Part shown: positions 1 through 6,476 of the stretch, piece after piece
How the letters are laid out: each line of letters opens with the position of its first letter
How positions within the stretch are numbered: position 1 is the first letter of the stretch
Source of the DNA: an uncultured Actinomycetes bacterium
GTDB taxonomy: Bacteria; Actinomycetota; Acidimicrobiia; Acidimicrobiales; Microtrichaceae
Assembly: GCA_903953195.1 (NCBI GenBank)
Contig: CAJBIS010000389.1
Coordinates: 1 to 6,476, forward strand
Length of the DNA stretch: 6,476 bases
Direction of reading: 5' to 3'
Position numbers and translations under genes: made by a program
Notes under the pieces: generated by a model
The model's database searches: none
What the model was told of the DNA's origin: nothing
Seen by the model: only the letters and a program-made list of their open reading frames with translations

Positions 1-558
1 GGCGGCGACGGGCAGGCCGTCGACGGCGCGTCGGACGGCGTCGATCACCTCGAGGTCGTGACCCGGGGTGATCTTCACCTTCACCATCGCCACACCCGAC
101 TCGGCGAGTTCGAGCGCCGCGGCGGCCGCCCGCGACGGCGTGTCGCCGGCGGCGGCGACAACCCCGCACATGGCGACGGTCTCGGCGGCCCCGAGCTCGA
201 CGCGGAGGCTGCGACCGGCGTGCCGCAGTCGCTCGTCGAGCACGGCGTCGCGCAGCGCACCCACCGATGCCGGATGCGCGTCGGTCACGTCGCTGACCGC
301 CACGTCGTCGAGCGGTCGACCCTCGAGCAGCGCCGGGACGAGCACGTCGCGCAGCGCGGCCCACGCCTCGTCCGTGGTCTCGGTGGCGTACCCGGGTTCG
401 CTGAGCGTCGGACACTCGCCCCAGCCGAGCCCGTCGCTCGTCCGCACCCGCACCAGCACCGAGTCACGCTCCGCCTGCTGCACATGTGCCGAGCGGTGCG
501 CGGTCCGCAGCGGGACCCGCACGCGGAAGAGTTCGATCTCGTCCGGTGGCCCGCTCAC
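1..558 (-). CDS. menC: o-succinylbenzoate synthase (enolase superfamily), 5' portion, cut by left window edge
   Basis: Reading the reverse strand gives 186 uninterrupted codons with no stop before the edge. MenC dehydrates SHCHC to o-succinylbenzoate in menaquinone synthesis, in the cytoplasm. What is seen: an N-terminal capping-domain segment (IELFRVRVPLRTAHR, residues 8-22), the GLGWGECPTLSEPGYATE stretch (43-60) that resembles the N-terminal signature of OSBS/N-acylamino acid racemase proteins, and VKVKITPG (159-166), where K160 and K162 match the family's K-x-K containing the catalytic lysine at the start of the barrel. The metal-binding Asp/Glu/Asp residues and the second catalytic Lys would lie beyond the window. 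The GTG at 558-556 is chosen because it overlaps the preceding gene's stop (GTGA) and gives the expected N-terminus; no Shine-Dalgarno is seen, consistent with translational coupling. Some members of this subfamily also racemise N-acylamino acids, so that activity cannot be excluded. Confidence 0.85.
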   Translation of the reverse strand, partial: MSGPPDEIELFRVRVPLRTAHRSAHVQQAERDSVLVRVRTSDGLGWGECPTLSEPGYATETTDEAWAALRDVLVPALLEGRPLDDVAVSDVTDAHPASVGALRDAVLDERLRHAGRSLRVELGAAETVAMCGVVAAAGDTPSRAAAAALELAESGVAMVKVKITPGHDLEVIDAVRRAVDGLPVAA

Positions 559-863
559 GATGACGGCGACGCAGTGTCGGCCCGGTGGGCCAGATGCGGC
601 CAGGCCCGACACCACTCGAGGTACGTGATCAGGTCGCCGGCGCGGTCGATGTCGCCATCGCCCTGTTCATGGCCGGGTTCGCCGTCGCCCCCGTACGCCG
701 TGACCATGCGGAACCGCAGGTACGAGCCCGCCGGCAGCGGCAGGAAGGGCGGCCGGCGCCACCATCCCCGGGGGGCCAGCCGGAACGCCTGTCGAATGGC
801 CGTGGCCCACAGATCGGGGCGGCGGAGCACCGCCCGCCGTTCGCTCGCACCGACGCCGCTCAC
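555..863 (-). CDS. small hypothetical protein (102 aa), Arg/Trp-rich, between ROK kinase and menC
   Basis: Function not recognised. The 102-residue product is basic and Trp-rich in its first half: residues 16-41 hold DLWATAIRQAFRLAPRGWW followed by RRPPFLPLP. Then come SYLRFRMVTAYGGDG (47-61), an acidic, Gly-rich loop (62-72) and DLITYLEWCRAWP (76-88). No signal peptide or true membrane segment is apparent. The blocks read as a real, ordered protein rather than a shadow frame, and I have the impression of similar small proteins in other actinobacteria, but this is recollection and not a search result. Start GTG at 863-861 lies 9 bases after the ROK stop; the stop TGA (557-555) overlaps the menC GTG. 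This places it firmly within the kinase–menC transcript. No Shine-Dalgarno is visible, so translation probably relies on coupling. A role linked to menaquinone or to the kinase cannot be deduced. Confidence 0.72.
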   Translation of the reverse strand: MSGVGASERRAVLRRPDLWATAIRQAFRLAPRGWWRRPPFLPLPAGSYLRFRMVTAYGGDGEPGHEQGDGDIDRAGDLITYLEWCRAWPHLAHRADTASPSS

Positions 864-872
864 GAGGCCACG

Positions 873-1739
873 CTACCCCTGCACACCACGCCACGCGACG
901 GCTGCGGCACCGAGCAGCGGGCCGGCGTCTCCGTCGCCGCAGCCGGGCCCGACGATGCGGGCGCCCCGGGCGAACGCGAGTCGCGCCACCCGGTCGAGTT
1001 CATCCTGGGCGGCGTCGAAGAACACGTCCCCGAACCCGAGCGCCACCGAACCGGCCACCACGGCGAGCTGCAGGTCGAGCGTCTGGGCCAGCGAACCGAC
1101 GGCCCGCCCGACGAGCCGGCCGGTGCGCACGCGCACCTCGTACGGCGCCTCGGCCGCCGGTCGGCCGGTGATCGCCGCGATGGCCGTGCCCGACGCCTCG
1201 GCCTCGAGGCAGCCCCGCGACCCGCACACGCACGCCCGACCGAGCGGTTCGACGATCAGGTGGCCGACGTGCCCGGCGTTGCCGTCGGCGCCGTCGAGCA
1301 GCCGCCCGTCGAGCACGATGCCGCCGCCGACGCCCGTCGAGACGACCATGCCCACGTAGTCCGACACGCCGACCGCGGCGCCCCAACGTCCCTCGCCGAG
1401 TGCCAGCGCCTTCGCGTCGTTGTCGACGAACGTCGGCAGCCCGAACGCGTCGACGAGCCGGTCGCGCAACGGGAACTCGCGCCACTGCCCGATGTTGAGC
1501 GGCGACACGGTGGCACCGCCCCGTCGCATCGGGCCGCCACACCCCACACCGAGGGCCACGACCGGTCGGCCGGCGACATCTCGGACGCCGACAACCAGGT
1601 CGACCGCGGCAGCGAACAGGGCCTCGGCGTCGTCGCCGGCGGTGGCCCGCCGATCCGAGGCGAGGATCGTGCCGTCGTCGGCGACGACCGCGGCCGCGAG
1701 CTTCGTCCCTCCGATGTCGAGTGCCAGCACCTCAGCCAT
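873..1739 (-). CDS. ROK-family sugar kinase, NanK/glucokinase-like (288 aa)
   Basis: Cytoplasmic ATP-dependent kinase of a hexose or amino sugar. Visible motifs: N-terminal phosphate-binding loop LDIGGTK (7-13); FVDNDAKALALGE (104-116), where D108 should be the catalytic base; STGVGGGIV (134-142), the second ATP-binding loop; AGHVGH (155-160); and the ROK zinc site H160 plus C170-x-C172-G-x3-C177 followed by LE. The C-terminal Gly-rich helix start is DAGPLLGAAAVAW (271-283). There is no N-terminal helix-turn-helix, so it is a kinase rather than a ROK repressor; the length is slightly short for the family. The residue before VGH is His157 where many glucokinases have Glu; E. coli ManNAc kinase NanK, as I recall it, also has His there, so an N-acyl sugar is a possible substrate. 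ATG at 1739 is the first possible start: an in-frame TAG lies at 1751-1749. It is the first gene of the minus-strand transcript leading to menC. Confidence 0.9.
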   Translation of the reverse strand: MAEVLALDIGGTKLAAAVVADDGTILASDRRATAGDDAEALFAAAVDLVVGVRDVAGRPVVALGVGCGGPMRRGGATVSPLNIGQWREFPLRDRLVDAFGLPTFVDNDAKALALGEGRWGAAVGVSDYVGMVVSTGVGGGIVLDGRLLDGADGNAGHVGHLIVEPLGRACVCGSRGCLEAEASGTAIAAITGRPAAEAPYEVRVRTGRLVGRAVGSLAQTLDLQLAVVAGSVALGFGDVFFDAAQDELDRVARLAFARGARIVGPGCGDGDAGPLLGAAAVAWRGVQG

Positions 1740-1745
1740 GTGCGG

Positions 1746-1751
1746 AAACTA
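1746..1751 (-). promoter_or_regulatory. putative leaderless -10 box for the ROK kinase transcript
   Basis: On the minus strand the sequence TAGTTT (1751-1746) matches the TAnnnT -10 pattern. It is followed by exactly 6 bases (CCGCAC) and then the ATG at 1739. No purine-rich Shine-Dalgarno lies between it and the start, so transcription would begin at or next to the A of the start codon, giving a leaderless mRNA, a common arrangement in actinobacteria. No good -35 match is seen about 17 bases further upstream (near 1769-1774). The TAG of the box is also the in-frame stop that fixes the start codon. Confidence 0.42.
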
Positions 1752-1785
1752 TCCGGACCTGCGGTGGCGGCGGACCGGGTGATGG

Positions 1786-1791
1786 CAGACT
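1786..1791 (+). promoter_or_regulatory. putative leaderless -10 box for the moxR operon
   Basis: CAGACT keeps the A at position 2 and the T at position 6 of the -10 element, though not the first T. It ends 6 bases (CACGGG) before the GTG at 1798. As on the opposite strand, there is no Shine-Dalgarno, which would suit a leaderless transcript. The expected -35 zone (about 1762-1768, GC-rich) has no consensus match and overlaps the -35 zone of the divergent promoter. Confidence 0.33.
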
Positions 1792-1797
1792 CACGGG

Positions 1798-2762
<965 letters not shown>

Positions 2763-2772
<10 letters not shown>

Positions 2773-3989
2773 GCGCGCCCGCCCGCCCCGTCCGCCGGCC
2801 CAGCCGCAACGGACTCCTGCTGCTCGCCACGTCGATCGTCGTCGGCATCACCGGGTGGATCCTCGGACAGCCCGAGCTCACGATCCTCGCCGTCACCGGA
2901 GCCCTCGCGCTGCTCGGCGCGCTGCTGTGGGTGCGGGTCGCCCCGGTGCGCCTCGAGGTGCAACGAGGAGTCCGACCAGCGCGCATCCGCGTCGGCGAGG
3001 AGGCACGGGTGCTGCTGCGCTTCCGCAACACCGCGTCCCGAGGGACCGCGGTCCTGCACCTCGGCGACGTCGTCGGCCACGGCGGGGCGGACCACCGCAA
3101 CGGCACCGTGCGCCTGTCCGTCGCACCGATCCCGTCCGGCGCCACCCGTGAGGCGGGCTACCGCTACCCCGGCCGGACCAGGGGCATCCACACCGTCGGG
3201 CCGCTCGAGGTCGAGGTCGAGGACCCGTTCGCGCTGGCGTCGTCACGCATCGTGCTGCCGTCACGCGCCGCGCTGGTCGTGCTGCCGCGCACCTGGCCGC
3301 TCGACCCGCTGCCGTCGACCCTCGGCGACGAACCCGACGACGGCACGTCCGCCACGATCAGTCGGTCGAGCAGCGACGAGGAGTTCGCGTCGCTCCGGGC
3401 CTACGAACCGGGCGACGACATCCGCCGCATCCACTGGCGGTCCACGGCCCGCACCGGCCGGTTGGTCGTCCAGCAGTACGACCAGCCGTGGCAACGGCGG
3501 ACCACGGTCGTGCTGGACACCCGGCGACAGGCCCATGACGCACCGAGTTTCGAGCGGGCCGTCGCCGCCGCGGCGAGCGTCGTCGAGCTCGCGGCGCGCA
3601 CCGGCGAACTGATCCGGCTCGTCAGCACCGACGGCGTCGACTCGCAGATGGTGTCGGCGGAGTCGAACGAGTCGGACCTGCTCGACCGGTTGGCCGCGGT
3701 GACCGTGAGCGCCGACGGTTCGATGGCAGCGACGATGACGACGCTGGCCCCGACGGCCGCAGGCCGGATCGTCGTGTGCACCGGCACGCTCGACACGGTG
3801 GCGCACGCCGGACTCGCCGACGCCACCCGACGATGGGAGCTCCGGGTGATCGTGGCGACCGGGACGGTGGCACCATCGGCAGACACCGATCCGCCGGCGC
3901 TCGTGCACTGGACATCCGCCACCGAACTCAGCGAGGCGTGGCGCCGGGGCACGGCCGAGCTCCGAGCCCCGCTCCAGGTGACGCCGTGA
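2763..3989 (+). CDS. membrane-anchored DUF58 (VWA-like) protein (408 aa)
   Basis: Predicted partner of the MoxR ATPase. Two hydrophobic segments near the N-terminus (about residues 17-35 and 39-58) form a hairpin anchor. A beta-rich stretch follows (about 60-175, including RTRGIHTVGPLEVEVEDPF). The DUF58 hallmark is EFASLRAYEPGDDIRRIHW (207-225), continuing as RSTARTGRLVVQQY. After it comes a VWA-like region beginning TTVVLDTRR (247-255): the classical DxSxS metal-site motif is reduced to DTR, so metal binding is doubtful, as in many DUF58 proteins. With two membrane passes and a basic N-terminus (RRPSRN) the soluble part should be cytoplasmic, where MoxR could reach it. Start GTG 2763-2765 lies inside the last codons of moxR and no Shine-Dalgarno is seen, so coupling is likely. 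The stop overlaps the next gene by GTGA. The biochemical function of the family is not established. Confidence 0.93.
3976..3981 (+). promoter_or_regulatory. Shine-Dalgarno that fixes the transglutaminase start
   Basis: AGGTGA, a six-base match to the end of the canonical anti-Shine-Dalgarno complement, lies 4 bases before the GTG at 3986 and within the end of the DUF58 gene. It supports the GTG at 3986, which overlaps the DUF58 TGA, over any of the longer in-frame starts that reach back to 3776. Confidence 0.6.
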
Positions 3990-6262
3990 GCACCGGTCCG
4001 ACCGTGGGCGATCGCCGCACCGCCGACGAGCGGACTCGCACCGTGGCACTCGTCGCCGCCGAGTTCGGCCTGCTGGCGCTGGCCTTCGGTACGGTCGCCA
4101 CCTTCACCCGCCTGTTCATCGGCTGGGACTTCCTCGCGACACTCGCCGTGCCGGTGCTGGGTTCGTGGGGCGTCGCCGTCCTCCTGCGCCGCCTCCGGGT
4201 TCCCGTCGGCGCGTCGATCGCCGCGTCGTTGGCGATCGGCGTCCTCGTGCTCGCGTGGCGGTTCGCTCCGGCGACGACGTGGTTCGGCGTGCCGACGCCG
4301 TCCACTGCGAGCGCGTTCGCCGATCAGGTCCGCAGTGCCTTCGGGGGGTTCAGCGACCAGATCGCTCCCGTGCCGGCGCAGGACGGCTTCCTGATCGGCA
4401 TCGCCGCGGTGCTGTGGCTGTTCGGCAGCTTCGCCGACATGAGTGCGCTCCGGTACTCGGCGCCGGTGCAGGCCGTGATCCCGTACGCCGCCGCCGTCGC
4501 CGCGAGCGGGATCCTGGCCCGCGGCGCCGGCCGCATCACCGCGGTGCTCGCGTTCGCCGCCGGACTCGGCGTGTTCGCCGTGACGCAACGAGCCTGGCAG
4601 AGCAGCGGGGAGCGATGGATCCGCGGTGACGTCGGCCGCGGCGTCCGTTCGATCGCGCTCGGCGCCACGGTCTTCGCCGCGTTCGCCGTGCTCGTCGGCA
4701 TCGTGATCGGTCCGCTCGTCCCCGGCGACGACCAGGCGCTCGTCGACCTGCGACGACTCGGCCGCAGCGAAGCGCCCCGTACCGTCGTCAGCCCGTTCGT
4801 GGGGGTGACGTCGCTGCTCGGTGAACGCAGCGACCAGGTCGTCTTCACGGTGCGCGCGGCCACGCCGTCCTACTGGCGCCTGACCGCGCTCGAGGCCTAC
4901 GACGCGCAGCGCTCCATCTGGACATCGCGTGGGACGTACCGCGACGCCGAGGGCCGACTGGGTGACGCGCCCGACCCGTCCTCCGGCGCAGCGCTGGAGC
5001 AGGACTTCCGCATCGAGGGCCTCGGTGGGCTGTGGCTGCCGGCGGCGTTCGAGCCCGCAGCGGTCGAGAGCCGCCTCGACATCGGGTACGACGCCAGCTC
5101 GGCATCGCTGATCGTGCGCAACGACTCGATGACCGCCGGCACGGCGTACCGGGTCCAGTCCACGCTGCAGGTGCTCGGCGTCAACGAACTCGAGCAGGCC
5201 AGCTCGGGCGATCGAACCGACGTCGATCCCGACACGGTGGCGGCGACCGGAGTCAGCGACGAGATCCGCACGACCGCCGAACGGGTCGCCGCCGATGCCG
5301 GCGCCACCACGCCCTTCGCTGCGGCCCGGGCGCTGCAGGACTGGTTCCGCAACGAGTTCACCTACGACACCTCGGTCGACTACCGGAGCGAGGCCGACCC
5401 CGTGTCCGCGTTCCTCCGCGACCGCCGCGGCTTCTGCCAGCAGTTCGCGTCGACGTTCGCGCTGATGGCCCGGTCACTCGGGATCCCCGCACGGGTGGCC
5501 GTCGGCTTCACCCCGGGCGACCAGCTCGACGACGGAACGTTCGTGGTTCGGGGCCGCCACGCCCACGCCTGGCCGGAGGTCGACCTGGGTTCCGCCGGGT
5601 GGGTGGCGTTCGAGCCGACCCCCGGGCGCGGGAACCCACAGGCCGCCGGCTACACCGGGGTCGAGGCGGCACAGGCCCCGCCGCCACCCGAACAGGCGGC
5701 ATCGACGACGTCGACCACCACGCCGACCACCACCACGCCGTCGGCCGCCGCGCCGGATCTGCCCAGCGAGGTCGATGCGTCCGCAACGGCCACGACCGCA
5801 CCGCCCGCGCCCGCAACCACCGGCGGCGGCGTGACGTCGTGGTGGCCGCTCGCCACGGTGGTGCTGCTGCTCGCCGGCCTCGCCGCCGCCGTGCCGGTCG
5901 TGCGGCGACTCCTGCGGCGACGGCGCCACCGGACGGATCCGACGATCGGTGCCATCGGTGTCGCCTGGGACGACACCGTCGACGTGTTCCGAGCGCTCGG
6001 CGTGTCGTCATCGGCCACCGAGACGCCGATCGAGTTCGCGGACCGCGTCGCCGGGGTGATCGACGACCTGGAGTTGGACGACCCCGGTGCCGTGGCGTTC
6101 GACGTCCGGACGCTCGCCGGACTCGAGACCCGTCGCCGATTCGGTCCCGGGTCGATGGGCGAGCACGACATCGAGCTCGCCGACGAACTCGCACGCCAGA
6201 TCAGCACGGCGGCCTCAGTGGGGCTCGGGCGGCGTGACCGGGTGCTGCTCCGGTTGCGCTGA
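3986..6262 (+). CDS. TgpA-like membrane transglutaminase with C-terminal DUF4129 (758 aa)
   Basis: Large envelope enzyme of the TgpA/YebA type. About seven hydrophobic segments (near 19-41, 48-68, 74-92, 133-153, 159-178, 182-200, 222-243) precede an extracytoplasmic region (about 244-617). The transglutaminase core lies at about 425-548: Cys484 in RRGFCQQFAST, His527 in RHAHAWPEV, and a third residue in WVAFEPTPG. That third position is Glu543, where Pseudomonas TgpA has Asp in DPT. A Thr/Pro-rich linker (about 564-613) leads to a last membrane helix (618-640), then a strongly basic stop-transfer stretch (RRLLRRRRHR) and a cytoplasmic DUF4129 domain (about 655-745). This topology is self-consistent: the enzyme core is outside and the DUF4129 tail inside. 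Start GTG 3986 overlaps the DUF58 stop and has its own Shine-Dalgarno. The substrate is unknown; cell-wall or envelope protein processing is the usual suggestion. It is the last gene of the moxR–DUF58 operon. Confidence 0.93.
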   Translation: MSTGPTVGDRRTADERTRTVALVAAEFGLLALAFGTVATFTRLFIGWDFLATLAVPVLGSWGVAVLLRRLRVPVGASIAASLAIGVLVLAWRFAPATTWFGVPTPSTASAFADQVRSAFGGFSDQIAPVPAQDGFLIGIAAVLWLFGSFADMSALRYSAPVQAVIPYAAAVAASGILARGAGRITAVLAFAAGLGVFAVTQRAWQSSGERWIRGDVGRGVRSIALGATVFAAFAVLVGIVIGPLVPGDDQALVDLRRLGRSEAPRTVVSPFVGVTSLLGERSDQVVFTVRAATPSYWRLTALEAYDAQRSIWTSRGTYRDAEGRLGDAPDPSSGAALEQDFRIEGLGGLWLPAAFEPAAVESRLDIGYDASSASLIVRNDSMTAGTAYRVQSTLQVLGVNELEQASSGDRTDVDPDTVAATGVSDEIRTTAERVAADAGATTPFAAARALQDWFRNEFTYDTSVDYRSEADPVSAFLRDRRGFCQQFASTFALMARSLGIPARVAVGFTPGDQLDDGTFVVRGRHAHAWPEVDLGSAGWVAFEPTPGRGNPQAAGYTGVEAAQAPPPPEQAASTTSTTTPTTTTPSAAAPDLPSEVDASATATTAPPAPATTGGGVTSWWPLATVVLLLAGLAAAVPVVRRLLRRRRHRTDPTIGAIGVAWDDTVDVFRALGVSSSATETPIEFADRVAGVIDDLELDDPGAVAFDVRTLAGLETRRRFGPGSMGEHDIELADELARQISTAASVGLGRRDRVLLRLR
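5675..5824 (+). repeat. Thr/Pro/Ala low-complexity linker within the transglutaminase
   Basis: Codons for residues 564-613 of the transglutaminase encode a run rich in Thr, Pro, Ala and Ser. Its densest part, STTSTTTPTTTT (573-584), is built of repeated ACC/ACG codons at 5702-5737. It joins the enzyme core to the last membrane helix and would lie outside the cytoplasm, a plausible wall-spanning or O-glycosylated spacer (inference). Confidence 0.6.
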
Positions 6263-6270
6263 CGGGACGG

Positions 6271-6468
6271 TCAGTCCTCGTCGTCCTGACGGAACCGCTC
6301 GCGGGCCTTGTCGCCGGCGTTGTTGAAGTAGGAGCGGATTCCGTTCGAGCGGAGCGCCCGGGTGGCCTCGTTGATGCCCGCCTTGCCCATGCGACGGGCG
6401 TTCGCCTCGATGAGGATGGCGGACGCCACCATGGCGAGGAACCCGACGAACCCCAGCGCGAAGTGCAC
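6271..6468 (-). CDS. small single-pass membrane protein of unknown function (65 aa or slightly longer)
   Basis: Not recognised. The 65-residue product has one N-terminal hydrophobic segment (about 3-20, FALGFVGFLAMVASAILI), then a basic region (ANARRMGKAG, 22-31), a probable amphipathic part containing TRALRSNGIRSYFNN (36-50), and a charged tail ending QDDED. The start is uncertain: GTG at 6468-6466 opens the longest complete frame, but the frame continues upstream as LTV to the edge, and the codon cut by the edge ends in TG on this strand, so an ATG or GTG start at that codon (adding three residues, M-L-T) is quite possible. The frame is convergent with the transglutaminase gene, with 8 bases between stops and no visible terminator. 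The clear membrane/basic/acidic partition and the absence of a better opposing frame make it credible as a gene. Confidence 0.65.
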   Translation of the reverse strand: MHFALGFVGFLAMVASAILIEANARRMGKAGINEATRALRSNGIRSYFNNAGDKARERFRQDDED

Positions 6469-6476
6469 GGTGAGCA

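Noticed and set aside
3776..3985. Longer N-terminus for the transglutaminase using in-frame starts back to 3776
   Set aside because: The added 70 residues are Arg/His/Pro-rich shadow sequence inside the DUF58 gene; the GTG at 3986 has a Shine-Dalgarno and the usual GTGA overlap.
3401..4588. 395-codon open frame on the minus strand across the DUF58/transglutaminase junction
   Set aside because: It runs antisense to two well-supported genes and has a Glu/Arg/Gly-rich composition with no domain.
5675..5824. Possible tandem DNA repeat in the ACC/ACG-rich stretch
   Set aside because: The repetition is explained by Thr-rich coding for a flexible linker; no regular repeat unit or spacer pattern as in a CRISPR or VNTR array is seen.
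5032..6237. 401-codon open frame on the plus strand in another frame of the transglutaminase gene
   Set aside because: The product is almost entirely Arg/Gly/Pro/Asp and the overlapping frame carries the transglutaminase core, last membrane helix and DUF4129.
6263..6270. Bidirectional terminator between the convergent genes
   Set aside because: Only 8 bases separate the stop codons and I see no stem-loop followed by a T-run on either strand.

Overview
The base composition is very GC-rich (roughly 70% by eye), with strong third-position GC bias and many GTG starts. Together with the gene content this points to a high-GC actinobacterium. The moxR–DUF58–transglutaminase cluster, a menaquinone gene and the start-codon-proximal -10 boxes would fit Acidimicrobiia (Ilumatobacter-like), but that is an inference. 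No mobile element, CRISPR array, tRNA or rRNA is visible. The window looks like ordinary chromosomal core or near-core DNA and is coding almost end to end.

Left arm (1-1739), all on the minus strand, read right to left. A ROK-family sugar kinase (1739-873) is followed 9 bases later by a small conserved-looking protein of unknown function (863-555). That protein overlaps by GTGA the 5' part of menC, o-succinylbenzoate synthase, which runs off the left edge after 186 codons. The tight spacing suggests one transcript.

Divergent gap (1740-1797). Only 58 bases separate the ROK start from the moxR start. Each start codon has an in-frame stop just upstream, no Shine-Dalgarno sequence, and a -10-like hexamer ending exactly 6 bases before the start codon. 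This is best read as a pair of back-to-back leaderless promoters.

Right arm (1798-6262), plus strand. A three-gene, overlapping operon encodes a MoxR AAA+ ATPase, a membrane-anchored DUF58 protein, and a large TgpA-like membrane transglutaminase with a C-terminal DUF4129 domain. This is a widely conserved bacterial trio. The usual view is that the MoxR ATPase acts as a chaperone or remodeller for the VWA-like DUF58 protein, and that the transglutaminase-like enzyme acts outside the membrane on the envelope, but substrates are unknown in actinobacteria.

Right edge (6271-6476, minus strand). A short single-pass membrane protein of unknown function converges on the transglutaminase gene with 8 bases between stop codons. 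Its true start may lie just outside the window.

I found no clearly new system. The items most worth a second look are the small gene between the ROK kinase and menC, the NanK-like His in the ROK active-site motif, the Glu in place of the third catalytic Asp of the transglutaminase, and the paired leaderless promoters.
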